DNA of 64,000 bases from Nageia nagi (GCA_050084985.1 JBITNC010000001.1:206832001-206896000), one strand, 5' to 3'; counted from the stretch's first letter, positions 12,322-25,143 are shown. Notes: generated by a model from the sequence alone, not told the origin. Numbers and translations are program-made.

Positions 12322-12383
<62 letters not shown>

Positions 12384-12500
12384 AATTATATATAATTTCA
12401 TCTCATTTACAACAACTTTGGAAATAACAGTAATGGTAGCTACAATATCAATCATATAATTCTAAACTATCCAACCTTCTAATCTAAGAGGTAGAAAAAA
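12080..12500 (-). pseudogene. Retropepsin-like protease region of Gypsy-A, split by a TA microsatellite
   Basis: On the minus strand the readable segment runs into IIVDIPPLFGIYLSK, then LEGYLPLDYTHLLLPFENK, which resembles the C-terminal half of plant Gypsy retropepsins. The catalytic DT/SG is not identified with confidence. (TA)n at 12323-12381 interrupts the frame. Confidence 0.5.
12323..12381. repeat. (TA)29 microsatellite
   Basis: Uninterrupted TA units within the protease region of Gypsy-A. In the plus frame it gives a meaningless Ile-Tyr run. Confidence 0.97.
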
Positions 12501-13559
12501 AGGTGGGGTCTTCTTATACCTATAGGAGTTAGAGGGACATCATCATCATTTGCAAATTCTATATTATCCTTATTTAGCCTTTCCTTACTATTCTTAAGCT
12601 TTAAACATTCTTACAAAAGGTTAATTTGATTCAAAATATTCAATGCATCAAACATTATCATTTTGGAATGTGTTATTTTTAATTCTTCCACAATATTGTA
12701 TGGAACATAAGAGGTGGACTTACTTATTTTTGTAGAATTATAAGATCTAAATTACTAAGTAGCCTTCTCCTTATGATGTTTAGTTATGAAAGGATATCTC
12801 AATAAAGCAACTCTCTCTCTATCTGGGACATTATTTTTTATTTGAGTGGGGTTTCTTGTAATAGGAGCAACATTACTTAGGCCTTATGAAAATTGAACTA
12901 GATGATTTGGAAGTTGGTTTACTTGCTTATATGGTTAATACATAAGAGCCTTATCTCTCTTTGAATCAAGTTGAGATGGAATGGTTTACTAATTTTGCTA
13001 AGTAATTTGGGCCTGGTATGAGGTTGCTAAAATAGAAACTCTAGTTTAAACATAGTTATCTTATTCTCCATCATAACCCAAAACCTAAAAATTAACCATG
13101 GTAAGATCTATAGAAGGGTTTGAAGTAAGTTATACCATTTGGTCAAAATGTAAGCCCAAATGTTGATGTTGATACATTGCATAGGAGATTGAAAAATATA
13201 AAGCTAAATAAGGAGGACAACATTCCATAATACTTGGAGCATCACTTTTAATAGAACTAACCATTACTATATTTTCTATAGATTTAGGAGCAGGAGGTTG
13301 TTCTAGTTGATTACTTGTAGGTTGGAATCTTGGCTAATACTAATTATCATATCTCTTGTAATTCAATCCTTGATTATGCCTCTCTTATAAAGTGAGCTTA
13401 TGTTTTAGGTTCCTAATAATTATCTCTAGTTGTCTTATCCTCTCTTCTTGTTGTAAGTTTGAACTATTAATTTTATTTGTAGATGCAAGATCTAGTAGTG
13501 TTGGCATTTGGTTCTGAGTTACAAGTTTAGGAGGAGGATGTGGTAAAGATAGTATTCCT
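12501..13559 (-). other. Gag C-terminal / protease linker of Gypsy-A, decayed
   Basis: Fragments in the minus frames are Asn/Gln/Lys-rich and include a short NDDDVPLTPIGIRRP segment. No domain is assignable. It sits between the gag core and the protease. Confidence 0.4.
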
Positions 13560-14215
13560 AGATGGGTAATTTGTAATGGATCTTATTTTTTAGGTATATT
13601 AGGAAATAAGAGCATAATGGATCTAGATTGCATCTTCCTAGAAGATACCAAGTATGTTAATCCATCATGGTTATCTGATAGACATATTGAAAAGTATCTT
13701 TCAACATGACAATCAAGACATTTAAGTCTAGGTGGAATGTTTTCACATAATATACCAAGGCTTGAGCATTTTTTCTCTGATCCTTGTTGGAATGGATTTC
13801 TATATTTTCTCAAATTTGATGTTAAAATCATTCATAAACTTAAAGGGATATCTTTTAATACATGCTATGAGACTTAGAAAGGTGTTATCAACACCATATT
13901 TAGCAAATTTCTTGATAAGATCTTGACATATCTCTATCCATGTATTTATTGATTGGAGGTGATAATTCCAAACCATTCAACTTTTCCTTAAAAAGAATAT
14001 TATAATAATCTGAGCATGATAGTTTTGTCATTGATGTAAAAGCTATATGCCAAGATAGATATATATTGATAATGTTCATAAGGTTTTTTTCTTGATCCAT
14101 CATATTTAGGAAAACATTTAAATGTTACTTGGGGAATAGCTAAAGAATTAGTAGGTACTACCAATGGATGGATATTATTCTAAGTCAAAAAATATGTAGG
14201 GTTAGGTTGAGCCAT
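13560..14215 (-). pseudogene. gag core of Gypsy-A
   Basis: Minus-strand reading gives IPQVTFKCFPKYDGSRKKPY, an F-x-G-x-x-x-P entry into a retrotransposon gag domain. Then come FYINDKTIMLRLFQYSFLKE, LNGLELSPPINKYMDRD and MSRSYQEICKIW, matching the conserved 'W-(F/Y)-x-L-P-P-x-S-I' and loop-helix order of plant Gypsy gag. Interrupted by stops. Confidence 0.6.
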
Positions 14216-17200
14216 ATTTGGACCAATAGTATGAGTTGAAGGATTTTTCTAGATAAAGTCAAATGTAGATGATAATGGAATAAGTCATAGAGGAATTTTT
14301 GGAGATAAGGTTTAAAAATATTTTCACCTAGTCCTCCTTTAAGGAATTGATAGATCTTAAAATCTAGGTTGTCTATTGAAATTTTTGGCACTACTTTTGG
14401 TAAAGCTATATTCTGGATATGCCAAGGTTCATAATATTAACTAGTTTGATATCAAAGTTTCCAATAAGGTTAAATAAACCCTATAATATTTTAAGCACAA
14501 AGTGATAGCTTACCAAACATAAATATCTAGCCTATTCAGTCCCATAAAATATGGATTTTTATTTTATCAATATAATGTAACCTTAAGGTTTGGTCTAATG
14601 TAGTTCTCCATTTCTTGTAATAGTAGGGTTCTTGAAAGAGCAAAAGATGGTGGGATAGTATGCTCATGATATTTTTTTGCTCAATACCTCAATATTTATG
14701 TTATAGGCTAGTTCCTATCTATGAAAGAGGTTAAAAGTAATTAGAAATAAATAAAAGAGGCCAAGAGTAATTGGAAAGAGATGAAAATCTAATCTACAAA
14801 GTGAGGGAATCAAACAATAAAAAAACTAAACTACTTAGTTTAGGCATCACTACATAGGTAATAATTCATATCCAAGACTAAGAATAACAAAACTATCTCA
14901 CTCCTAGGGTTTCACAATTATAACACACACCCATAATTTAGAACTAACCTTTATACATAATAATTACAAAGAAACATTACATCCATAAAATATAGAGGGT
15001 AAAATATCATAGTATTGCATTATCTATATGAAAATAGAGCTTATACTAGGTAACTTTGCTAAAATATCCAACCTTTTAGACTCCTAACAATCCACTATTT
15101 ATAAGATTCTATTTACAAAATGGATGGTTTTCCACTATTAATATTACAACTAACACTTTGAATATGAACAATGTAAACTTAAATATATACAACTTCTACA
15201 AAATAATCTAAAATTTATACAGCATGGTCCTAACTTAGCACCAATGCTTAGGATCTATAGCCTTCAATACTTGTACCAATCGAGCCATAATTCATTACTT
15301 CTATCTTTGACCATAGTGAATCTATGATTGATCCTACATTTATGAGGTATGGTTTGTTATCTTGATAGGTACAATCAATCTACCTATGTAATGGGTGGTC
15401 ATCCAACTCTCTGCAACCATTTAATATTTTTGTTCTACAAATTTGAGTTGCAACCATTATAAGGGTGAATGAAAATATACAATTCAAACCTAAGAATGAA
15501 CTACTACTACCATGTGGAGATGCGACATAGTCAACACATTGGTAGAGTCCCTTGGATCATACACTCTTAACTAGGTGGACTTGAGTGTTCATCTCTTCTT
15601 ATAGTATGTATTCACATTAGAGAGTATTATATTACTTTTGTAGGGTTTGCTAAATATCCTAGTAGTATTACCACCCACCAATTTTTATCAAAAAGCATGA
15701 TGTCACCAATTAAATTTAGTAATACCTATTGAAAGCACTATTTTAACATTCCCCATCATTCATATCTTCTAGATTACTTGATGATGAAAGGGGTTAAATC
15801 TTGCTAATTTTCATCAAGAAGTATGACACCACCTCTAAATTTTCATGTGCACTATTTTATTTGAATCTAATGACAACACCCATTATGTGACTCAACCAAA
15901 ATAAATGACTATATATAATAATGCCCAGTGATAACCTCTCCAAGTATAGCCAAAACAAATGACTATATACATCAAGGAATTCTATATTAGAATGAATGAA
16001 TAAATAAAATAATGAAGAATATAAAGAATTTTACACCTACAAAGAGTGATTTGTAAAAATAACATAATATTTTTTCAAAAAAGGAATTCTAATTGAATGT
16101 AAATCAAATTAGTTTTATGAATATCATCAATAGTAGGTCATGCAACTAAGTATTACATACCCTTACTTCATAAGATACATGATTTTATTGAATAGGGAAA
16201 AATATATTTTCCTCCACAAAAGGAAAATAAGGATCCAAAAGTTAAAAAGGAGATAAAGGAAGTAAAGGAAAAGCCAAATACATTGCAGGAACCTCAATAT
16301 AAACATAAACAAATATGGAGATTTTTATAAATCCTTTCTTAGAGTTTTTCAAGGATAAAGAGAAAAAATCAACCATGAAATTTGTAGGTATATTTCAACC
16401 TAAGAAATAAAAACCTATGAAAAATTCAAAATATTATTCTTTTCCTTATAATTGTTAGTATTTTTTATGGTTTAGTTTATTAATTTGTTTATTTATTTTC
16501 TTTTTCTTAGTATTATCACTAGAGTAGGATCTATGTTGGGGTTTCTTTTCACTTATTAAGTTCTTTTATGATCATTTGCAACATTGTTTACAACTTTATC
16601 TATTTTCTATATTATCTTTCTTGCTTATATGTTTCATCCCAATGTCAATGCTATCCTTAGCTTTCATGTTGGTATTTCTATTCTTATTTGAAAAATGAAT
16701 AATTTCTTAACCTTTACATCACATGTATGATTTCAATTCTTTACATATTGTATGGTTTTGAAATGATTTACTAATAAAAACTTAGCATTACATATTTTTG
16801 ATAAATTTTTATTTGATGGATTGGACATACTTTTTCTACCTTTTTAGTTTTATTTTTCTTGTATAATTTTGGAGGATTTCATATATGGTATAGGGAGCTT
16901 ATTGCCTAGTTTTTCTTAAATATGTTATGCTAGCACTAGTACTAGTCTCATTAGGGTATTTCTTATAGTCTCAATTTTAAGAGTCATGCATATTCAGTAG
17001 TGTCCATTTATCATGATTGATCATCCTTTGCATTTAGGTGAAAATTTAGTTAATCATGGTCAAACTGATCATGTTACATGTATTTGCCAAAATTATATAA
17101 ATTTTAGGCTTCACTTACATTTCCTAATCTATAGATCAAAATTTTGGCATCTCAAGTCTTAATAACACTAATGTAGGTGTTGGTATTAGTTAGGAATTTT

Positions 17201-17489
17201 ATTTTATATGAATTGAGTTAGATTTGAATTCTATTTAGAATTTGTAATTATGGCACATTTAGTATCAGTTTCCATTAGTTAGACATAGTATTATTTATTC
17301 ATACTTAGGATTCATTATCAAAAATATAAAATAAAAATTTGGCATACATAATAGAATACACATTTGTATACACATAATATTGAAGTAAAAATGAGTATCT
17401 ATATTAATAAGTTAAAAATGTACAATATCATGTATGTTTATAGTCATAAAATGGTACATAGGGGATCATTGTTTCCTAACACTAACATG
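14216..17489. other. No gene recognised; AT-rich decayed sequence
   Basis: Presumably holds the 5' untranslated region and LTR of Gypsy-A and older debris, but no LTR pair could be matched. Around 16230-16320 on the plus strand there is a short Lys/Glu-rich open stretch (KKEIKEVKEKPNTLQEPQYK) without a recognisable family. From 16430 to 17480 I see only AT-rich sequence. Confidence 0.5.
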
Positions 17490-19700
17490 GATAGGGTTCC
17501 CCCTATCAATCCTAAATGACCTAGACTTAGTCCTAGATAGGCTAGGTCTCTTTAGTAAGGTCTTATCATCCATTGCCACAAGTTGTGATTATAGATAACC
17601 CTTTTCATTTAGAAGGTACTGAATTTACTTGCTATGTTTGATTACCCTATCCATAATGATAAGAAAATATTTATTTCCTTGAGCCTCTTGCATTTATTTT
17701 ATTATTTCTTATGTTTGCTCTAATGTGACCAATCTTGTTTTTAATTATTCTAATTATTTGTATTTTGTTTCTACCATATTCTTTAATTATGTGATTTCAT
17801 CCTCCTTATTAATTTTCTTTATTTTTCTTCCAAATTTAATTTCATTAGATCTATAAAAAAAATAAAAATATTTGTTAGTATGGTTGCATGGTGATATTTT
17901 GAAACTAATTTGCAAGTATAAGTGTGTATCTTACCAAGCTCATTCTCTAGGTGTTGTTGTGTCTATGAGATAGAGATACCAATATGTGGCTCACTAGTAT
18001 CATCCTCTTCCTCATCCCTTAGGTCCATCCCCCTTTTGTGTCTAGTGGCTATTGTAGTTGATGTACATCATCATCATTAGGTATGCTAATGTAGTGTGGA
18101 TCATCCCTTTCATCATCATCTCCATCTTATTCTTCATCCCCTTCACTCACACTCTAAATAGCTTTCTCTAGGTCCTCCAAGGTGTAGATACATATTACCT
18201 TGGGCCTAGCTCCTACCCACCATTCTAGGTAGTATTACTCAAACTATGGCCCATAATCCATGTTATCAACCTCCTCATCATTATTTCTAACTGAATTATC
18301 ATCCTATGGTGTTTGCTATTCTTCTTTTAAATTAGGAAATACTTTATATATCTCAAGGTCATGTGGCTTATGCTTCCCCATGCATACTATTAACCATCAT
18401 AGAGGTGATACTACTTATTTCCTACCAAATTATCATACAATATAGTCAAGTGTATATGGATTCATAAAGATCTCCCTTATTTGGATGTAGCAGGGTTTGC
18501 TTTTCCACCTTAGTCCTCCTTTTGGTTCATTAGCCTAATAAGGTAGGGATGAATAGGGTTTGTAGATAACATAGCCTACAATAGTACAAATATTATATAT
18601 TAGTCCATGATTTAATATTAGGTATATGTAACAAAAAGTAATTTATAATTACTCATATTTGCCACTAGGATATCTACAACTTTCCACTATGACTCCACTC
18701 CTTTATGTCACCATGTGAGCTTGCCATGCTTAGCTAATGTGAACCATGTAGGGTCATCAACTGATACCCATGGTATTAGTAGCTTTTGAGGTCTAAATAC
18801 TCAAATATACTCTTAATATGAATAGTGTAATATAAAAAAGTGTGCCAACCTATTGCCATACTTTTGAATCATCAAAACATTATGTAGATCATGGTATAAT
18901 TATGTAGGATATAAGGTGCCCATGCAAATCATACACCCTGATACATCTCATGGATCACATAGATGAGACCAAGTAAAAATATCTCATGGTTATTATCTAG
19001 ATACATAATACTATAGATGCAAGTTTCCATGATGAGTCACTTAATTTGGAATGCTTGATGAAGGTTAATACCATTCTTACCCTCATGATAATCTCTAATA
19101 ACCATTATTCATGTAGTCATATCCCCCTTTAGCTTATGGATCATCCCCTCTTAAATGAATATAGGTCTTCTCTTCATGAGAACATAAAAAATCTAATGTA
19201 TTTTTTTTGGAATAATGCTCACCTCTTCTATAGGTAAATGAAATGTATTGGTGGTCTTAGACTACCTCTCCATAAGCATTGTAAGCATGTCCTTATCCAC
19301 CTATACATATGGTGCTTGTAGAAGATACCCCATACCCACATGATCGAGGCAACCAATCTAGTCTATAGTTAGTTTTGTGTACCAACTTTGTACCTTTATC
19401 TAACTAATCAATCTAGGATCTAGTTCCATGAGGTTATTCTAACACTAAAAAAAAGGGTATACATTAGTCTCATTTATATTGAGTAATTTGGTAAATATAA
19501 GCTATAAAATTTTAATATGTTATATACATAAATCACATCCTACCATTACAACAAACACTATATTACAAGAGTCCCATATCTTCTATGCTATCATTAGTAC
19601 CTACAACAGTGCCTGCATGGGGCTCTTTTAGTTCCTTACCCTTCAATATTATAGGTAAATGATGAAAAACCTAAATATCATGGAAAATTATACTACCAAC
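17490..19700 (-). pseudogene. Third plant mobile domain (PMD) pseudogene, with introns
   Basis: Minus strand. A probable first exon at about 19680-19555 (LKGKELKEPHAGTVVGTNDS), an AT-rich intron, then from about 19450 the PMD core: QSWYTKLTIDQIGCLDHVGM, LTMLMERQSKTTNTFHLPIE and EVSIIPKKIHQILYVLMKRR. An acidic Asp-rich stretch (about 18130-18050), an intron at 17851-17934 and a coiled-coil tail (about 17850-17640) with LVTLEQTQEIIK-like heptads follow. The domain order is the same as in the two TRG-borne copies but the sequence is clearly more distant. No gag is recognisable beside it. Confidence 0.65.
17851..17934 (-). other. Intron of the third PMD pseudogene
   Basis: The minus strand reads GAGCTTG then GTAAGATACACAC ... 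a T-rich tract, TTTTTTTTATAG, then ATCTAATG. 84 bp with good donor, polypyrimidine tract and acceptor, placed between the acidic block and the coiled coil as in the other PMD copies. Confidence 0.6.
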
Positions 19701-19960
19701 AAATAAACATTTAATATGATATGAAACTTGCCAGGCCCAAGTTACCATAAAATTAAACACTAGAGTTTTAAATGTAAACATATGTAAATTACCAAACTTA
19801 GATGATAATATAATGTAAAATACAAAAATATAAGCTTAAAAACTTACCACATATGTTGGTACCCTATTGTTATAGAGAAGGCACACACTATGTGTGTCTC
19901 GTTTAGTGATCCTCATACTAGATACATGTAGGATACTTCCACAATGGCTAGGGGAAAAAT

Positions 19961-20200
19961 TGTTAAACACCTAATCCTTAGGATTATGGCATATAATATA
20001 AAAGTAGTTATAATATTTAGTATATTTAGATATAGGAATTTATTTGATTTCTATTTGTAATAAGGAAGTGCATATGAAGAGTCCATGTGTAATCCAAATG
20101 TCACCCTTAGAGGTGAATATGTCAATTTATCTTATGATGTATTTATTCTAACATCAAATATAATACAATGCTTTTTAATATTAGAGTTATCTAGCTTGTA
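19961..20200 (+). repeat. 5' LTR of Copia-A
   Basis: Begins TGTTAAACACCTAATCCTTA and aligns throughout with 24896-25143 (TGTTAGATACCTAATCCTTA). About 240 bp. Shared blocks include GTGCATATGAAGA and TCCATGTGTAATCCAAA. Its end, CTAGCTTGTA, corresponds to CTAGCCTAACA in the 3' LTR. Confidence 0.92.
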
Positions 20201-20202
20201 AT

Positions 20203-20214
20203 TGATATCAGAGC
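20203..20214 (+). other. Primer-binding site of Copia-A (tRNA-iMet)
   Basis: TGATATCAGAGC, one base from the standard plant iMet site TGGTATCAGAGC, lies 2 bases after the 5' LTR. Confidence 0.9.
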
Positions 20215-20639
20215 TATGAGGTTTTCATTCTCTAACTCAATGAAAATCAATGAGTAAACTCTATGCAAAGTTTTTCCAAAATATTTTCCCTATAATTTTT
20301 TACTAATTATGTTTATTAAAATCCACCTATAAGATCATATTTGTATTCCTTTCATCATTATGGTCAATTTGATATATAACACAACCTATTTTGGAGCAAA
20401 AAAGGTGAAGTTATGCATGTTTGAAGTTTTAGCCTCATTTGTGATTTTTTGAGACAATTTTCAAGTTTATTTGGTGGTTTTCAAATTTATTGGTAGTATT
20501 ATTATTTTCAAAAGTGGTTTTTGAAAATACACATTTCAATAAGTTATTTTCACAAAGATAAATCTAGCTACCCATCCTAGTTGTTCAACCCCTCTATGGC
20601 CATTTACTACCATTATGTTGGAAATTGACCCCACAACAA

Positions 20640-21435
20640 CCATTTACCACCCCATGCTAAACATTTAATTGGTAAATATAATTGGTTAGAGTGGTCTAGA
20701 AAAATTAATTATACCTTAATATTCAATAATTTTTTGGTTAGAATTTATGATGGTGATAACCAACCCACCAAATTGACTGATGCCAAGGAGCTTCTAGTTT
20801 AGAATATGAAAAATAGTAAGACATATGCATTGATTGCATCTTCAATTAGTGAGGAGGTTAACCACCATATTATCTTGATTTATGATGCATAAAATGCATT
20901 GAATAAACTTAAATAATTATTTGACTCCCATTCTAAATTGGAATTAATCCAACTTCAATTGAAACTTTTTAACTTAGAGTTAAAAAATGATGATCCCATG
21001 GCATTGATTTTTCAAATTACAATAATAATGCATGATATTAACTCTACTAGTATGAAGATTGACATTGCTATTGTATCTTTGATTAAGGTATTATACCTAG
21101 CACATTCAAATTATCTTGAATCCTTGCAAGCTAGTGGTAACTTGAAGTCTCTCACATTTGATACTTTGAAGGATAAGATTGCAAAATGTGAGAAGGCATT
21201 TAGTAAGAAATATAGCGACCCTACTTTAGATACATTATATATTATTAAAAAGGGAAAGAATGCTACATATGATTCTTGTCAAGGAAAAAGTAGCAATCAT
21301 GGTCATGGTAGGAGGAATCATAAAGGAAGGGTAGATCTAATCAAGGTGGTCATGATGAGAAGAACAATCTTCATTGTACTAGATGTGATAGATGAGGGCA
21401 TGAAGCTAATACCCATCACACTCCATGGATAATAT
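20640..21435 (+). pseudogene. gag of Copia-A (UBN2/retrotran_gag type)
   Basis: Starts with a KLNGNNWLEWSRKI-like entry (about 20670-20710), then NMKNSKTYALIASSISEEV. A 164-codon open segment (20938-21432) runs from LELIQLQLKLFNLEL through LESLQASGNLKSLTFDTLKD to a basic GHGRRNHKGR. In a shifted frame there is a zinc knuckle, CTRCDR-x-GHEANTH (CX2CX4HX4H, last Cys replaced), at about 21377-21420. Stops and at least one frameshift break the frame. Confidence 0.8.
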
Positions 21436-21539
21436 AAAATAAATAAATGAAAAATGGGAGCATTAAAATAGTAAGAATTTTAATTCTTCTCACTATATTA
21501 TAGGTTATTGTAATACAACAATTGAAAATTTGTGTAATA

Positions 21540-22660
21540 CTTCATTTTCATATTGGAAGGATGCATGGTTTCTTAATACTAGTGCAACATGTCACATGTC
21601 ATTTTGAAAGGACTTATTTGAAGATATGAATACCAATATTGATGATGTGGTATACTTTACTGATAGATCTAGTATTAAACCTTTAGGTATTGGTATTGTA
21701 AGATTTAAATTGCCATCACTTTTAGATATGATTCTTCATAATGTGGTTTACCTTCTTAAATTGTGAAGGAACCTATTATCTCTTATGCTTATTCATCAAC
21801 AAGGACACTCAATCCATATGTTTAATGAAAAAGTAGAAATAAAGAGATCTTCCAATGATAAAGTGGTGATGACTGGTAGGGAGGATGAGAAGCTATTGAA
21901 GATGCATGGAAGTTCTACTAAATCAAAGAATTTTTCCTACCTCACATATCAAGAAAAAGGTACTCTCTCATCTAGTCTTTTGTGGCATGGAATATTTTGC
22001 CATATCAATTTTGATGATCTTTTTTTTATTGAAAATGAGAGGCTTTTTAGGATTACCTACTATTCCTAAGAACATAGAACCTTGTGAAGTATGTGTCCTA
22101 GGAAAGCATAATAAAAAACTTTTCTTGATTCAAATTTTAGGGCATATAGAAAAATAGAATTTATACACTTTGATTTATATGGACCATTTCCTATCCCTTT
22201 TATCGCTAGAAAAAATATATCATGACTCTTATAGATGATTACACTAGGATGCATTGGGTGTATTTGTTTAAGAATAAATCTAAATATTTGAAAAGTTTAC
22301 GAAATTTCATGTGATGATTGAGAAAGAATCCCAAAATCATATTGGCACACTTCATTATGATAATGAGGATGAATACACATAAGTTGAATTTTAGAACTAT
22401 CTTAGTTAACATGAAATCAAGCATCAAATAATTGTTCCCTATAATTTGCAACAAAATGGTATACTAAGAGGATAAATAAAACCTTGCTGAATATGATTCA
22501 ATAATGTTATTTTTCAAGAATATGAAAATGATATTTCTGGATGATATAGTTATTTATGTAGTGTATGTCAGAAATAAATGTCCATATTATACTCTTAATA
22601 ATACGACTCTATATGAAATATGATTTTTTCATGTTCCTTTAGTTTGATATCTCAAGGTTT
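21540..22660 (+). pseudogene. Protease, GAG-pre-integrase and integrase of Copia-A
   Basis: Protease: AWFLNTSATCHMS at about 21569 (W-x-x-D-S-G-A-(T/S)-x-H-(M/V) consensus with Asp replaced by Asn), then a NVVYLLKL segment. GAG-pre-integrase: LLWHGIFCHINFDDL (about 21970), GLPTIPKNIEPCEVCVLGKH. Integrase: IEFIHFDLYGPFPIP (about 22157), then heavily broken, with a DNEDEY-type match near 22370. The Cys pair C-x-x-C of the HHCC finger is visible in CEVC. Several frameshifts. Confidence 0.75.
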
Positions 22661-23389
22661 TTGGTTCCACTTGTTATGCCCTAGTCCCTAAGGAAAAAAG
22701 AAACAAACCTAGTACTAAGATTCAAAAATATATTTTCTTTCGATAATTAGATACTACCAAGGGATATAAGATTTATGATTAGGTGAATAAAAAATTCATC
22801 TTTGTAAGAGATATCATTTTTCTAGGATGTTCAAAGAGTGACTTGACTATTGAGCAACAACTTGATCATCTTGATAGATTTACCTATGGATAGGATTTTT
22901 TTAAAGTTGATTATGAGATTCTAATTCTTGAGGGGGGATCCATATATTGGATCAATATTTGAAATCTACATCACTTTCTCCTATCTTAGAAGTGCTTAAT
23001 ATAATAGTAGTACCTATTCCAGTAGTATATGCAACTCCTCCACTACAACAAGATCCATCCTCTTTATCAATTCTAGTAGCTCCTTTGGATGATGTGATTG
23101 GGAGGTTAAGTATTAAATGGAATGAATAACCTCCTCAACTTCTTATTGAGCAACTATAAATATCATAGAAGATTCCTAAGTGGCTCTCCAAAACACTTAA
23201 GAGTGTTCATCCTAATGAAGTTGGAAAGATAGTAACTAGGAATTCCTATAGAGAAAGAATTGAAGATGGAGTGGTAGAAGATTCAAATTTAGGTGATGAT
23301 GTTGAGGATATAGAATTTTTATTTAATTATGAATTGAATTTCTCTACTAATTGTGATCCAAATTTATTTAAAGAAGCTTTTTCTCATGA

Positions 23390-24090
23390 TGTCTAAAAAG
23401 ATGCAATGAAGGAGTATGATGCTCTCATCAAGAATGAGATATGGAAGTTAGTGGATCCTCCATAAAAAACCAAACTTATTAGATGCTATTGGATCTATAA
23501 AAATAATTATATATTTTAATACTCAAGAAACACAAAGAAAGGCTTATGGGTAAGGGTTTTGCATAGAAAGAAGGTATTGACTATGATGAAACCTTTGCTC
23601 CTACAACTAAATGGGATATTATTCATTCTTTGTTAGTAATGTTAGCTCAGCATGGATGGAAAGTTCACCAAATGGATGTGAAAATTGATTTCTTAAATGG
23701 TGATTTGAAAGATAATGTGTAGATAAAATAACCAAAAGGATTTTTTGTGAAGAATTAGTTACATAAATTTTGCAAGCTCATTAAGTCCTTGTATGGCCTA
23801 AAACAAGCCCCTTGCACTTGGTATGAAAAGATTACTAAACATCTCTTAAATATAAACTTTTAACACTTTAATCTTAATGATGTAACTTTGTTTGTCAAAA
23901 AAAGTTGGCAAAACTATTGTATATATTATGGTGTATGTAGATGATATTTTGATAATAGGGAACAATAAAAGTTACATTGCATCCATAAAATAAGATTTTA
24001 ATATAGGTTTTGAAATGAAATATATGGAAAAAATTTATTACTATTTGGGAATTGAAGTGACATAAAACTAAAGGTACATTTTCACTTTAT
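23390..24090 (+). pseudogene. Reverse transcriptase of Copia-A
   Basis: Entry motif DAMKEYDALIKNEIWKLVDPP (about 23400), then in shifted frames a GFAxKEGIDYDETFAPTTKW-type block near 23560, FLNGDLKDNV (about 23690), LIKSLYGLKQAPCTWYEK (about 23780), and the intact catalytic box YVDDI at 23934-23948. Stops and frameshifts throughout. Confidence 0.85.
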
Positions 24091-24319
24091 AAAGAAAGTA
24101 CATTGGAGAGTTATTGAATAGATTTGGCATGGAATATTGTAATCCTCTTTCCACTCTAATGGAATAAAATTTGAAGTTAAAATCTATTTAAGGGAATGCA
24201 TTTGAGGATGCAACAAAGTATATATAAATTATATTAATTCTCATTTATCTAACCACAAATATACCATATATTTCATTTGTAGTTGGAATTTTCTCTTGAT
24301 TTATGTAAAATCCATGTGA

Positions 24320-24845
24320 AGGGCATTGGAATGAAGCAAAAAGAGTTATTAGATATTTGAAAGGAACAAATGAATTAGGACTCAAGTATTACATGGTAAA
24401 AGAATTCAAATTTATTGTATATATAGATTAAAACTTTGATTATGATAAATAAAATGAAAATTTGACTTTAGGATATGCCATAAGTATTGGATCAATAACT
24501 ATCTCTTGGAGATCATGAAATAAATACATTTTGGTAGATTCCACTACAAAGGCAAAGTATGTGGCTGCTGTAAAGGAAACAAAGGAGATTGTGTGGCTCA
24601 ATAAGATACTAGAATATTTGTAGGAAAAATAAGTGCATCTAACTTCACTTATAATTGATAATATTTTTGCAATTCAATTGATCAAGAATCTAATATTTCA
24701 TGATTGAACAAAGTACATCAACACAAAGTATCATTTGATTTAACATCATGTAGAGATAAAGATAATTCAATTGAAATATTGTTCCATGGATGAGCAAACA
24801 ACAAATATATTCACCAAGGCACTTGGATGAGAAAAGTTGAAAAAG
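24320..24845 (+). pseudogene. RNase H of Copia-A
   Basis: RVIRYLKGTNELGLKYY at about 24340, a degraded YIDxNFDYDK (about 24420), ISWRSxNKYILVDSTTKAKY with the STT(A)EAEY-like block eroded (about 24510), VAAVKETKEIVWL, then DNIFAIQLIKNLIFHD and TKYINTKYHLI up to NIFTKALG. The order is that of Copia RNase H; stops are scattered. Confidence 0.85.
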
Positions 24846-24882
24846 TTTAGGAAGATGTTTGTTTTTACCAAAACCCCTTCAA

Positions 24883-24895
24883 ATTAAGGGGGCAA
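24883..24895 (+). other. Polypurine tract of Copia-A
   Basis: ATTAAGGGGGCAA immediately before the 3' LTR start TGTTAGATACC. Confidence 0.85.
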
Positions 24896-25143
24896 TGTTA
24901 GATACCTAATCCTTAGGAATTATGGTATATACAATATAGTAGTAGTTACTTACCATATTTAGTAAATTTAGCTATAGGAATTTACTTGATTTATAGGTAT
25001 AATAATGTAGTGCATATGAAGATTCCATGTGTAATCCAAAGGTCACCCATGGAGGTTAACATGTAAAGTCATCTTGTGATGTATTTATTCTCACATCATA
25101 GCTAGTATAATGCTTTTTTATATTGGATTTATCTAGCCTAACA
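24896..25143 (+). repeat. 3' LTR of Copia-A
   Basis: About 248 bp, TGTTA...TAACA ends, homologous to 19961-20200 along its length. Confidence 0.92.

Larger units (their letters stand above)
5261..14215 (-). mobile_element. Gypsy-A: Tat-like Ty3/Gypsy retrotransposon, broken, minus strand
   Basis: Order on the minus strand: gag (14215-13560), protease (12500-12080), RNase H (11960-11232), RT with a YLDDI box (11170-10300), second RNase H (10300-9750), integrase (9650-8650), long unknown ORF (8240-5261). The 3' end is cut by TRG-1, whose LTR ends at 5260. No convincing LTR pair was found. The presence of two RNase H domains is a Tat-lineage trait, but here one lies upstream of RT. Confidence 0.7.
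19961..25143 (+). mobile_element. Copia-A: complete but decayed Ty1/Copia retrotransposon
   Basis: Two LTRs (19961-20200 and 24896-25143), a tRNA-iMet primer-binding site, gag, protease, integrase, RT with intact YVDD, RNase H and a polypurine tract, in the canonical Copia order (integrase before RT). The LTRs are clearly homologous but differ at many sites, so the insertion is old. I find no convincing 5-bp target-site duplication (AAAAT on the left, ACTAT on the right). Confidence 0.92.

Noticed and set aside
12229-12459. 76-codon plus-strand open frame with an Ile-Tyr run
   Set aside because: It is the (TA)n tract read in frame, on the strand opposite to the Gypsy-A protease. The same applies to 43654-43842 and the end of 1199-1447.
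14443-14460. TTTGATATCAAAGTTTCC resembling a plus-strand iMet primer-binding site
   Set aside because: TGATATCAAAGT differs at several positions from TGGTATCAGAGC, no LTR end precedes it and the gag downstream is on the other strand.
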